Shown piece after piece: positions 12,252 to 23,050 of a DNA stretch of 53,918 nt. Below the pieces are notes generated by a model. It made no database searches. It saw nothing but the letters and a program-made list of their open reading frames with translations, and was not told the DNA's origin. A program made the translations under genes and the position numbers. Each line of letters starts with the position of its first letter. The first letter of the stretch is position 1. The stretch is from Mucidula mucida (taxonomy: Eukaryota; Basidiomycota; Agaricomycetes; Agaricales; Physalacriaceae), in the NCBI GenBank assembly GCA_015501055.1, contig JADNYV010000238.1, positions 1-53,918 of the forward strand, read 5' to 3'.

Positions 12252-14313
12252 CTATAACTTCTTCTTCTCTACTACGGACGCTGACATGATGGTTGGAGGC
12301 CGCTGCGGCCTTGAAGTCTTTCTCTCCATGACAGATGAGGACATAACCACAGGCGGCCTCTCCGGACGCGAACTCCTCTCAACCACACCACTCGACATTA
12401 CCGGACGAGACGACGGGGTTGGCCCTGGTACTGCCGACATCGGGAACGAAGGAGAGTCCACAATCATTGACATGGGATTGCCACTAGGTAGGTACATGGG
12501 ATCCATATCGGCGGGGAGATTAAACTTTGGAGTGGATGACTCTGCCACCACCACAGGTTTGACTGACAGAGGAGACGATAGGAAACTCGGTGGTTCAAAC
12601 TCAGGGAGTTTGGGTGATGAGCGTGAAGCCGTAGTAAGTGGAGTAGGGGAGTCGCTCAGCGGTGACTGCGGGATCCTCGGGGCCTGCGAACGCGAAGCCT
12701 TGAAGCGCGACATCTTGGGTTTCTGAGGAAGAGGGGGGATATTGCCGAGCGAGGACATAATGTTATTCGCAGACGATGGTCCTGCGTTGGGTTGGGTTGT
12801 TGGTTTGACGGGGGAACCCAATGGACCTGCGTTGTATACCTCCCCTTTCTTAATGAGCTCAAGGACCTCTTGGAGCTCGTTCTCGCTGCCATCGCTTTCC
12901 TCGCCTGCAACAAGACGACTCTCTTCGTCCAGTTTGCCCATACGAATAGCGCTTCGAAGGGTCTCAGCACCTGACGCTGGGAGAACTGCAGCAGTACCCA
13001 AAGACTGCGATGTCGAAGGGGAAGCTGCATTGTAAGATGAAGCCAACCGTTCAGACTTAAATCGCGAGAGCGAAGACCGGGTTGGTGGTATCGGCATATC
13101 ATCAACGTCCTTTCACAGATTTGAATATGGAGGACGATGAGTATGGAGTTGAAGCACATACCTCTGCATGTGAATGAGATCTCATGGCTTGCGCCACCTC
13201 TTGACCTATTTTGGCTCGCTTTCGATGATAGTCGAGAGCGATTTCTCGTTGATGTTCGGCATAGTCAAAATCTGTGCCATCTTCTATATCATCATCTGCG
13301 TCAACCTCGGAGTCGTCGTCTTCATCTGAAGTAGGTGGTTCGAAATCCGACTCGTCGTCAGAATCGATATAACCCCGAGAATGCGACGAAGGCGGAAGGG
13401 AAGGCGGTTCGGGAACGCCAGGTGTGCGTTCGACAACAGAGAGCTTCATGGGCAGAGTTTCGTCAGTTTTGAGTTGTGATAATAACGTCGGTCGCTTTGA
13501 AGCGACTAGCCTAGCTTGAGAAACATCTCCCCACTCAACGGACGATTCCTTTTGTTTGACCGAGGGTTCACTCGGTTCTGCCTCTTCTGCAAACGAGACG
13601 CTCTTTTGCGGCCCCGCCGGTTTAGAGATGAGTTTATGAGGCTCTGAGTCTTGGAGAGTAGCCTTGGACTCGGTCTCTTTCGGTCGGGACTCTCCCAATC
13701 CCTTCAGTAATGCTTTGCCCATTTTCTTCTGCATGGCCTTGGCGTCTGCAAGCCGTTGCGCCTCCATGCGAGCCATCTCCTTGCGCTTCGCAAGGGCTTC
13801 GCGTTTCCTTTCCGATTCGTCCTCGTTCTGCCTCTTCTCCTCTTCTTCCTCTTCGGCTTCGAGCAAAGCTAGAATTCGGTCGCGCTCGCGCCTGCGCACC
13901 TCGAGCTGTGCTGGTGACAACTTTGAAGGATGGATCAGCTCAGGTTCTTCTAAAACCTCGTTTTGAGGCGGCTCCTCGGTGGCCTGTTCACTAATGTCGA
14001 CGATTGGAAGTCCATCTTCGTTAACAAGCTGTATTCAGATGAGTAGAGGTTCTCGGTCTTCGACGCGAGCATACCTCACCCCCTTGAATCCCGTTTAGAA
14101 TGTTTCGAGCTTGTTCTTCGCCTCCGACTAGCTCGGAGACTTTTTGCGAAAGTTTCTGAATCGCCTCTGGTGACAAATTTTTGTCTGTGTCCGGTGCAAT
14201 CGAATTGAGGAGTGCGCGAAATGCTGTAAACCTGATTGAGAAGGCCAGTTGACCGCACGATCAGTTAAACCACCTTCAGATCCACCCTCAGCAAGGGTTT
14301 TCGGAGCCGTCAT
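12252..14313 (-). CDS. Acidic coiled-coil protein, possibly URI/Bud27-like (DUF3835)
   Basis: Spliced from the ATG at 14313. The first intron of about 48 nt (gtttaac...ttacag) lies near 14230-14275, another near 14045-14090 and one near 13098-13120. The N-terminus runs through AFRALLNSIAP and KLSQKVSELVGGEEQ, then a charged Glu/Lys/Arg coiled coil (SPAQLEVRRRERDRI, about 13800-13920), a Ser/Glu/Asp-rich stretch with YIDSDDESDFE, and EIALDYHRKRAKIGQEVAQAM. The C-terminal Ser/Pro-rich third contains two SRFK motifs. The arrangement recalls the C-terminal part of URI1/Bud27, a prefoldin-like co-chaperone factor for RNA polymerase assembly and translation. However, I cannot see a convincing prefoldin domain at the N-terminus, so the name is tentative. 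It could be an unrelated low-complexity nuclear protein. Confidence 0.55.
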
Positions 14314-14380
14314 GATGGGGACGATGAAGGATGAGATTGGTCATGTGATAGCTCCGCGTTGAACTTGCTTAATTGCCGTT
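14314..14380. promoter_or_regulatory. Very short divergent promoter
   Basis: Only 67 bp lie between the start codons of the minus-strand acidic protein (14313) and the plus-strand SET gene (14381). The two genes probably share one bidirectional promoter with short leaders. Confidence 0.5.
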
Positions 14381-16538
14381 ATGTTGGACTGTGACACGGA
14401 CACGGAAATCTATTTCCCGCCACGAAAGCCTAGTCCTGACATTCGAGAGGAATTTCAAGAAGGTCTACTGTGGGAGTATACAATCTCGTCCGAAGAAGTT
14501 GGTTACAAGAACGAAATTAGGCACGAAGTACATGAGATCCGCAAGGTCGTCTATCATGATGTGCCACGACTAATTCTTGCTTTTCTAGACCAAGTGGAAA
14601 GATTGGACATCGAACATAGACCAAACCAATAACTCTTGGCAGGAGGACTGGATCCCTCAAGAATCGGCGCGCGCGTACGATTCCAAACAAGCACGGCGGC
14701 GAGAAGTATTGGCCAGAGCGTCAGCAGACATAACATTGTGGGCAGACACCGACATCGTGGCCGACAGAACTCGTCTGCGCGCACAGGCGTACGACGAAAG
14801 ACTTGAACGCCACCATCTTGATCAGACGCTCAACCACCAACTCAAGGCACTTGATCGGGACTGTACTGTCTCTAGTAGCTCCTCCTCTGTGCCCAGCCCC
14901 ATTTCTTCCACTAGCAGGTCTCATCTCTCCTCCAGGCTATCGCTTCGATCTCACGGGTCCAACATTTCAAGACGTCCAACACGCATTCCCAACGTTGCCT
15001 CGTCATCCGTCTCGTACAGCAAACCCACATCGTCCTCTGTCATGGGTGCCCAAAACCTCAAACGCAAACGCGCTAAAGCGTCATCTGGGCGAGGCAAGCT
15101 CGGTTCTTCTCACGCCACACGAAATGAAGAGGTTATCGAGATCAGCTCAGATAGCTCTCAAGACGAGCTGTTCCAAGTGCCAAAGCCGCCACCTCAAGCC
15201 CAGTATGTATCTCGGTTATTTTATCTCCAACAGTATCGTTGACGTGTCTCCCAGAGAGCGCCAACGACGCGCGTTGAGTGCGAAATGGACAGACGCAGCA
15301 CATGAGACAGATGCCGCAAGCATCACCATCGTCAATGACGTTGACGGTGAAGCTATTCCGCCACTTCCTCGCGATTTTCTTTATATCGAAAACAGATACA
15401 TTTAGTATGGCTTCACCTCAAATCCCCTCTATGGTGTAATACTGACGAGCACATTCTAGTGCAAAGTCGATCCAACGTCCTTCCAATGTTTGTCGTGACG
15501 CCTGGATGCATTGCATTTGTATGAACTGTACCTCGCCAGACACGTGCGACTGTCAACCGGAAGGAGAGCATTGGGAGATTGAAGACCACAGACAAAGGGC
15601 GGTATTTGCGTATAATAATCGAGTGCGTATTCATTCCTCTTTCCAACTCATGACCTTCAACTATACTTTACTTGTGCAGGGCTTGTTTGCATTCCTCACA
15701 GACTCGGACAAGTGCGTTGTGGAATGCAACAAGGTGGGCAGGCCAAATTTGACAGAGGACCTACGGTAAAGCTGACATACTGTTTCTTCGAGTATTGCCG
15801 CTGTGACGCATCCTGCCCGAATCGTATTGCTCAGCTCCCGCGCCAGATACCAATCGAGGTTTTCAAAACAGATAGACCAAATTGTGGCTGGGGTGCGAGA
15901 TCGCCAGTGACTGTGGAGAGGGGGACGGTACTTGGCATCTACACAGGGTCAGTGCACTTTACTATATCGAACTAATCCAAACACAAACTCGTTCTTCCAG
16001 CCGTCTGATAACGCGCCAAGCAGCGGATAATCTGACGAACCATTCATATACCTTTGACTTGGACTGGTTGGAGCATGTCGGAGTCAACGCCGGACACGTC
16101 AATGATTCGAAATACAGTGTCGACTCTCTCAACTGCGGTAACGCCACCTCCCTCTTCTCATACATTTCGCTCTGACTCACAATCTATAGGAAATTGGACG
16201 CGATTCATCAAGTCGAGTTCTTCAATTCAAACCTCACGCCGTACTGATTGTCTTCCTAGTCACTCATGCAACCCGAATCTACAAGTCTACTCAGTCGTAT
16301 ACGACTCCATACCCGACGTCAGTTTCTCAATTCCGAGTGAGATCCTGACGCTTACGATGCACAGATGAACACACCATACATCGCATTTGCGGCGAGAAGA
16401 AGAATTCCAGCGAGAGAAGAATTCACCTTTGACTACCAGCCCAATATACCGAAAGACGCCCCCATGCCGATGCCCCAAGGCGCTAGCGAGTGCGAATGTG
16501 GCTCAGATGAATGCTGTGGTTGGGTCTGTTTTGATTGA
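14381..16538 (+). CDS. SUV39/Clr4-like histone H3K9 methyltransferase
   Basis: Predicted to methylate H3 lysine 9 and so to drive heterochromatin. About ten exons join cleanly with no frame break. The N-terminal part (WEYTISSEE, then TKWKDWTSN and NSWQEDWIP across the first intron at 14546-14588) looks like a diverged chromodomain. A Ser-rich linker with FPPRKP- and KRKRAK-type basic segments follows. The Cys-rich pre-SET region has [14 protein letters not shown] and [11 protein letters not shown]. The SET core has GWGARS, the N-H-S-C-N-P-N cofactor-binding motif (which spans an intron) and EFTFDYQ with the catalytic-site tyrosine. The post-SET motif C-E-C-G-S-D-E-C is complete, ending CCGWVCFD before TGA at 16536. 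Chromo plus pre-SET/SET/post-SET is the Clr4/SUV39 layout. The chromodomain call is the weakest part. Confidence 0.87.
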
Positions 16539-16826
16539 CCATGTTGTTTTGGAAATACAGAAACGGTCATATGGGCATCGACAGTTCTACTTAGCATACA
16601 GGTTTCTTGGAAACTGTTATCTATCTACGTTGCACATACCAATTTCACCTCCATCGAATGCGAATGTGTTTCAATTGTTCATGTAGGGTACATATGATGG
16701 GAACTCTACAGCTGAATGCAATATGGGCAATATATGATGAATGTGTTGTATGATTAAGAACGGGTTGTTCTATCAATCGCATGCGGATAAATAGGAGTGT
16801 GCATGCAAGAAAATGTACAGTGAACG
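16539..16826. other. Convergent 3' intergenic region
   Basis: About 290 bp between two converging genes. I see no gene, RNA or repeat in it. Confidence 0.4.
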
Positions 16827-19800
16827 CTAATAGCATTTGACCAAATCCTCGAGTTCTGTAACGACCTCAGACATCGTAGGCCGTTGTTCGTGCTCGTGGG
16901 CCCACATCTTCTCGATGAGAGCGACAATCTCTGGACACCACTGCTTTTTGAGCCCGGTGATCGAAGGTCTGGAGGCCGTTGTGAGTGAACAAATCGTGGC
17001 GTCGAGCAGAAACTTACCGTTGCCGTTTAGTGCCCACAATCTCATAAATAGCGTGTTCATTCATTCCCTGAAAATACCCATTAGCTACTCAGTCGGCGTG
17101 ATGGAGACGAGCGACATACCTCCCAAGGGAACTTCTTCGTTGGTTGATGCCATTGTAGCATCTCCCAGTACACCATAGCACAAGAAAAGACGTCCACTTT
17201 GTGATTATACTTGGGATGCGCATGCCAAAGTTCCGGAGCCTGCCAGTTGACGGTACCGACCAAGCTGCGAACCATAGAACGAGTTGATTGCTTGACTTTG
17301 GCTAGCCCAAAGTCAGCTATCTTAGCAGTTCCGCGGGAGGTAATGAGGATGTTTGAGGATTTACAATCCCGATGGATCACAGAAGGTTTTCGGAGGTGAA
17401 GGTATTCCACGCCACGGGCAATGTCGAGCATGATCATGAGCTGGAGGGAAACATTAGTGTATGCGATAGAAAATAACGTAACATACGTACCACTTTATGA
17501 AGGGAGGGAGGGTTTACATTCCGGATGTAGTCGAACAGGTCGCCATTAGAGCACAGCTCGCTGACAATCATGACCGGAACCTCCTTGGTGTTTTCAGGTA
17601 TGCTCACGCCAATCTAAAAGCAAGTCAACACAGAAGGGGTTTTTTAAGACGACGAACGTACGAAGCGGACGATATTGGGATGATCGAAGCCGCCGAGAAG
17701 CTTCAACTCCTTGATATCCACTAGAGGAGCAGTCAGCACAAGGCAAGTACAAGGCTGAGCTAACTTACTGGAAGTTAGCTGCCCTCTAAACTCAGATATT
17801 GCGATTTTCCGACCTTTGAACTTGCCTATAAAGACGTCCTTGAAGCCACCGCTGCCTATCTTCTCCAATTTTTGCAATTTCTCAGGCGGGATTTCGCGAT
17901 CCTCCAAACCCAAGTCCTCAAGATCCAACTCCAACTCTGGCTCCTGCGCCACCTGTGGAGTATCTGGCTCATTGGGCATTACATGATCGGAACGAAGGAG
18001 GATAGGAGGAGTTGCGGTATCCCCACTATTGCGAAGGCGCCTGCGGGCGCGACGAACGGTAGAAGGCGGTCTAATAGTCCCAGTGGAAGATTTGGATGAG
18101 ATCTCCCGACGATCCCTCCATTGCAAGAGAGCTTCCGCGAGCTGCGGTTTTGTGCCTGCTGGTTCGAGATGACGGGCCTCGCACAAACGAACGAGATCGT
18201 CCCTTCGTAAGCGCACCAGGGTCTTCGTTGTCGCTATCGTGAGGTCCACTAAGTATGAGTTAGAGACTCCTAGAAAGAGATAAGTACAAGTGACTTTACC
18301 CTGGTCATCCTCTATCGTCTCCTCGTCTTCCTCCTGTTCCTCTTCTTCGGTATCACCCTCGGCATCGATATCAACTTCTTCTACATCAATGCCCTCATCC
18401 TCAGCTTCCTCCTCCTCATCAACGTCCTCTTCTATGACCTCCATCTCGGCATCGTCTTCCTCTCCAACAATCTTACCATTGCGAAGGCGCCTTGGTTCGA
18501 CAGCAATTGTAACCTCGTCATCTCCCTCATCTGGTTCGTCATCATCAGCCTCGTCCTGCTCATCATCCCCGTCGCTCGCACTCTCTTGCACCTTTTGCCC
18601 TGACCGTAGGCGCCGGCGCGTGGGTGTTCGCTCGACCCTAGATGAAACTGGTGAAGGCGTCGCTGTCGATATCAGCTCATCCACTTCCTCTTCCTCCTCT
18701 TCCTCGCTCCCCTCCTCCTCGTCATCCATCAATTCATCAGTGTCCGATTCTTTCAACGAAACCACCCGTCCTTTGGCCTTCCGCATAGGTGTTATCCGTC
18801 GCTCTGGGTGGTCCTCTAAGCCGGGCTCCCGTGCCCTGTCTTTACTACGCAATCGTCGTGGACTCGGCTGTTTAAGCATATTTTGCTCCAAATCCTCTAA
18901 TTCGGTCAAATCACTTTCCTCCTCCATCTCTACTGATGGAGCGGATCGACCGCGGGTTCTCGCAGAAGGCGTTTTGAGCTGTACCTGGTCGTCAAATTCG
19001 ACCTGTTTCCCTTTGCCTTTAGCCGTTTTGCGTAATTTGGAAATGGGCGTTGAGATGGAACCGCCATTAACGACTTCAGCTGACACCTTGCGAGAGCGGG
19101 TTCGAGTAGCGGGGGGTGAATGGAATATAGCAGTAGCAGAAGTAGATGCGACCGGTGATGGGCGGCTCAGTGTTCTTCGGCTGAAGAGGATCTTAGTACA
19201 TACACAGCAGTGACATCAGCAAGAGACGCTCACCGAGATCCAGATGAGTTTTGACTTCCTTTCTTGGGATTCCGTTTACATGATTGGGAGGCTGCTTCGG
19301 CGACTTCCGCGTCCCCGTGTAAAGTACCCATGGATAAACTACGACCCTTAAGTTTTCCAGGACGAATTCGGCCCTCCATGTCATTAGTCGTCGCTCGACG
19401 ACGTAGACTGGCCAAAAGTCCAGGTCGAGTGCTTGGATTACGAGGTTCGTCGAGTACGGTGTCATCGAAATGGCCATCGTCAGACGAATAATCGCTTGAG
19501 TTGCCTTGACCGGGAGGAGAAGAGGGGGGTAGAGAAGCGACGTCGTCGCGGGCAGTGATGATGGCGTCGACAATTTCAGATTTAGTGAACTGTTCTGCAT
19601 CGTCGCAGAGTCCGGCTAACGAGTATAAACGAACAAGCTCGTCCTTGCGGAGACGGAGTAATTGATTGGGTTGGGCAGAGTTGATGAGATGGTCATCCGC
19701 TGCAAGAAATGAGAAATGTAGAGCTCTGAGGCGTGTAAGCTTACATGACTGAAGGTCGTCGTCGTCGCTCTCAATCTCAACATTTTCCTCGTCATCCTCC

Positions 19801-20303
19801 TCTTCTTCGCCACGATCCGACTCTGAGTTACGTGACGAGTTCCTGTGGTCGATTTCCATTTCGCTAGCGTCGCTTTCGTCACTGGTGTAATCCATACGCT
19901 GTCCAGAATTGCGCTTGAGGCGCTTCGGGCGTCCGGCACCACGCGTCGTTCGTCCTCCACCGACCGAGTTCTCATTAGTGGTCGCGACGCGTTTCCGCTT
20001 GACTCCAACTTTGGCATCGGCATCTGAATGCCCTGCGACACGCATATCTGAGTCTACTTTGTGTGCAAATGTTGTGCGGGATGGTAGGCGACGAAGGTTA
20101 GGCTGTAATGGGACAAGGACTGGACGTGATTCGGGTGATGAAATCGAGGCGCGGACTGCCGGATGGCTAGTAGTGGCAGTTCGCAAGTTGCCGCCGCGCT
20201 TTCTAGCTGGTGGTGAGCGGCGAAGAGGGTATTTCTTGCGAGCCAGAGGTGGGGAACTGGCGGTGGATGTCTGAGGCGACGAGCGGCGGTTGGCCATAAC
20301 CAA
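16827..20303 (-). CDS. TKL-like kinase with two SAP-like modules; VAIK lysine replaced
   Basis: A long multi-exon gene read from the ATG at 20303 (alternative MANRRSS at 20297). The N-terminal half is basic, then acidic, then a SAP-like helix pair (LLRLRKDELVRLYSLAGL, about 19600-19680). An intron near 19198-19230 joins it to a second, similar unit: acidic repeats and another SAP-like module (LVRLRRDDLVRLCEARHL, about 18130-18230). SAP modules usually bind DNA. The kinase domain starts near 17870: GSGGFKDVF loop, then KIAISEF, where the usual VAIK lysine is Ser (codon 17794-17796). HRDCKSSN, DFGLAKV, a TVNWQAPE activation-segment end and DVFSCAMVYWEML follow. Catalytic-loop and DFG residues are intact, and a Lys sits in the glycine-rich loop (codon 17839-17841), as in WNK kinases. 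The stop is at 16827-16829. One intron near 19745 is a multiple of three and reads through. A nuclear kinase is likely; its substrate is unknown. Confidence 0.8.
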
Positions 20304-20849
20304 TTAGGAGCGGCCAATGGTTGCGTCCAGTTGGCAGGCGACTGACTCGTCCGCAATGCGAGCTAGGCTCGTCGTCGTCTAGCACAGTGCCGCCTTCAAA
20401 GTGCAGTCCAACAAAGTCTGAGCCACTATGGATTCAACAGCCACAAACACCTCATCGATATCATGTGACTCTGATCGGCGGTATTCCTTTTCGGACTTCG
20501 TCCCGCCCACCATGTTCGAATTCCAATATCACCTCACCAACACACTCAAGCCATTGTTCACTTGGGTTCACTCGATGACCATCCTGTCTATGCACTGAAC
20601 CTTTGCACCCTTATCATTCAACCAATCTGGCTAACAAAGACCACCTATCGAGAGGCTGTGGACAATGGGACTCGTGGACCACCCCATCCGAATTTGGTAA
20701 CAGTGACCGGTAACATAATGAGACTACTGTGCATTGTCCACGGCCACCTGCTTTCTACGCATTGACTCTCGACCTGTATTTATATATACCTGAGCTGGTC
20801 TCGCCACTTCTTATAACACGACCAACAACTAGAAAGCTCTGAATCTAAC
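20304..20849. promoter_or_regulatory. Divergent intergenic region with TATA box
   Basis: About 545 bp between the kinase start (minus) and the DUF6593-like gene (plus). Short open frames here show no family resemblance or splice logic. The one clear signal is the TATA-rich stretch TATTTATATATA at 20777-20788, about 60 bp before the plus-strand ATG. It suggests a strongly regulated promoter for that gene. Confidence 0.5.
20777..20788 (+). promoter_or_regulatory. TATA box of DUF6593-like gene
   Basis: TATTTATATATA, 62 bp upstream of the ATG at 20850. With a start about 30 bp downstream, the leader would be about 35 nt. The other genes here mostly lack a TATA box of this quality. Confidence 0.6.
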
Positions 20850-21998
20850 ATGGGCCTCATCCCCGATACCTCCTCTTCGTCCAGTGGCTTAGTCGTGGAA
20901 CCACGCAAGTGGAACTCGATATCCTCTATCGACTCTGCAAAGACCATCACGCCCGAGGACATGTACCCCAGAATCACACCGCGCTATCCCGATGAAGAGG
21001 ATGAAACGTCCTCTGTATCCTCTTCCTCCGAATACGAAGAGTCCATACTGACTACGAGGGCTCCTTCGTCTCCTTCTCCCGAACCCACAATCCCCGGACT
21101 CGAACCGCTGACTTGGCGCGTCCTGCAGTTCAAGAAATCTCAGGAAAAAGGCACCATCTTCCAATCGGAGCTCTACGATGTCGAAAATGACAAGAAACCC
21201 TGCTATCGTATCTCATATGAACTCACAATGGATGACAAGCTAAAAAGCCGAAGACAAAGGTCTTTGTTGCTAGAGGAAGCGGAGACTGCAAAGTCGTCGC
21301 ACACGTCTCTTGGTTCCCTGGATCCGATCTCGACATTTATATTCACCATGTCCGCGAAAAAACCGTCAAGGATCTGTTTGACCTCTCACATATCACCGAC
21401 GTTGAGGATCAGATTGTGTGAGTTCATAGTAGGAATCACAAATGCAGCCATTGATTTATTTTCAGAGGCGAACGATTCCTCCACTTTCCTGCTCGGTTCA
21501 TGCTCAAGGAACGCTGTGGAATGTACTGGCGCATCGATAAGCACAGGCTCGGTGTGAGTTCCTCTAAATCTTTTCCGACACATCGATTGAGTCTCTTGTC
21601 ACAGCTTTATCGTTGCGCCGTTGATGCTGGCTTCTCTCCTGCTTCACTTAAAGGGAAGAATAAATGCGCCCCTCCTGAGCCCATCGCGGAATTTGTTTAC
21701 AACGCAAAGCATCTTACTGGCGACGATGGTTTCAGAACGAGACACCTTTACAAAGGCAACGATTTCTTGCGTCTCCCGGTCTCCGGCAATGAGATTCTGG
21801 ACACTGAACTCATTCGTACGCCACTTCCCGTTACAATTCTCAACCAGTTTTCTTATTTTTTCTTCTCCAGTCTCGTTCCTCTTGCTAGAGGTTGTCCGAC
21901 ATGGCGCCTTTGATCTTCCGCCTATTCCGTTTGCTCCAGCTAGCGAAAAACCCGCTGCTCTCAAATCCAAGTTGTCGAAGTTCGGCCTCAGGTTGTAG
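20850..21998 (+). CDS. DUF6593-like basidiomycete protein, one frame break
   Basis: Starts MGLIPDTSSSSS and has a Ser/Glu-rich N-terminus. From about 21110 it looks like a compact beta-rich domain: TWRVLQFKKSQ, KVVAHVSWF, YIHHVREKTV, MYWRIDKHRLG, PPEPIAEFVYNAKH, and finally DTELIL joined across an intron (about 21820-21873) to SFLLLEVVRHG. The ending resembles the close of DUF6593 domains, which are abundant in basidiomycetes and of unknown function. Introns are at about 21419-21466 (gtgagt...ttcag), about 21555-21603 and about 21820-21873. The frame breaks at about 21238-21240, between TMDDK and the following AKKPKT segment, which needs one extra base. So it is either a pseudogene or a sequence error. 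The family call rests on pattern memory only. Confidence 0.55.
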
Positions 21999-22286
21999 CA
22001 ATTTCGTGTTTTCTATCATTTGCACCTCATCCAGAGTTTGTCTCTTGTCGTTCATGCTATCGTATTTATTGCTACTCTCCACTTTCCTTACTACGACGAT
22101 TTCTTATGCTGCACTTTTCGATGTATACCTCTCGCCACATTCCTTTCTGATGCCTCATTTACCTACACTCACAATGTCAGTCGTTCATTGCTACAAACTA
22201 TTCATATGATTGTAGACCTATGGAATCACGCTCAAAGCATACATTTTATGTGGTATTCACACACAGGTCAATCAATCGCAATCGAC
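21999..22286. other. Convergent 3' intergenic region
   Basis: About 290 bp, rather pyrimidine-rich, between the stops of two converging genes. I see no gene in it. Confidence 0.4.
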
Positions 22287-22920
22287 TCATTCAACGTATT
22301 TGTACCCCACCCGGGAACATGCAAGCCAGAATTTCTGTCCGCCTTCTTCGCACCATCCGAACGGCCCTAGATCACACTCAGCGCATATAAGGAGCTTCAA
22401 CTTCTTCCCTGGAAAGCGGGTGTTACTCTCACGACGCCTCATCGTATTATGAACGCGTCGTACCTTCAGGGGATAACGGTAAAGCCCCAACAGCACGAGA
22501 GAATCCGATATTCTCGAATTCCATTGGACTGGGTTCGATCAGCCACCATGAAGTGCTCTCTGATGCCGCGGGCATAGCAGGGAGCAGCGAGTGATTTGGT
22601 ACGTTCTCGGGTTCAATCTGACATGAAGTAGAGAATTGCAGTGGGTGATTCATGGTGAAGGCGATTCTTACCTGGACACTTGGTCCTGCTTTGAAGCTGG
22701 CCACACGTTCTCGTAGTATAACACTTCTGCACTCTTCTCGTGGACATAGAAGCTGGTACTTGTTGGATATCAAGTCTGGCTGGTCGCCGGTGATAGTAAC
22801 GTCATCTACGCCGTTCTCAAACGCATGTAGACTGCGCATGGGCGGTTTAGATCGTCCGGATCCACCTGATAACGCCTCTGCCAGACCAGGAGGAAGCTGC
22901 TGAGTTGGTTCTGCTGACAT
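22287..22920 (-). CDS. DSS4: Mss4/Dss4-like Rab-interacting zinc protein
   Basis: Mss4/Dss4 proteins bind nucleotide-free exocytic Rab GTPases and act as chaperone-like exchange factors in late secretion. The ATG is at 22920. Exon 1 ends with a first zinc-binding pair in LLCPREECRSVIL (C-x4-C, one step wider than the usual C-x2-C). Exon 2 has STSWWLIEPSPMEFENIGFSR, the Rab-binding block of the family. After a second intron (gtacgac...ttccag, about 22412-22467), KKLKLLICAECDLGPFGW supplies the second Cys pair and the GW signature, followed by FWLACSRVGY. Length of about 150 residues fits the family. Its divergent partner CTF18 starts 130 bp away. Confidence 0.85.
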
Positions 22921-23050
22921 TGATGAGGTCGATTGAAAGGCGCTGTATCGGCAAAATCCGAAGCGTGAGCAATGTCACATCACAAACGCGTCGGTAACAT
23001 CACATAGAGTTCTTGAGCATCACCTCGACAATCCCCTTCCGCTGCCCGCC
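22921..23050. promoter_or_regulatory. Divergent promoter DSS4 / CTF18
   Basis: 130 bp between two start codons on opposite strands. No TATA box is seen. A shared bidirectional promoter is likely. Confidence 0.45.

Noticed and set aside
12238..12726. Plus-strand 162-codon open frame
   Set aside because: Antisense of the Ser/Pro-rich C-terminal part of the minus-strand acidic protein; no motif of its own.
18290..19213. Plus-strand 307-codon Ser-rich open frame
   Set aside because: It is the antisense of the Glu/Asp-rich part of the kinase gene; poly-Ser is the usual shadow of poly-Glu/Asp codons.
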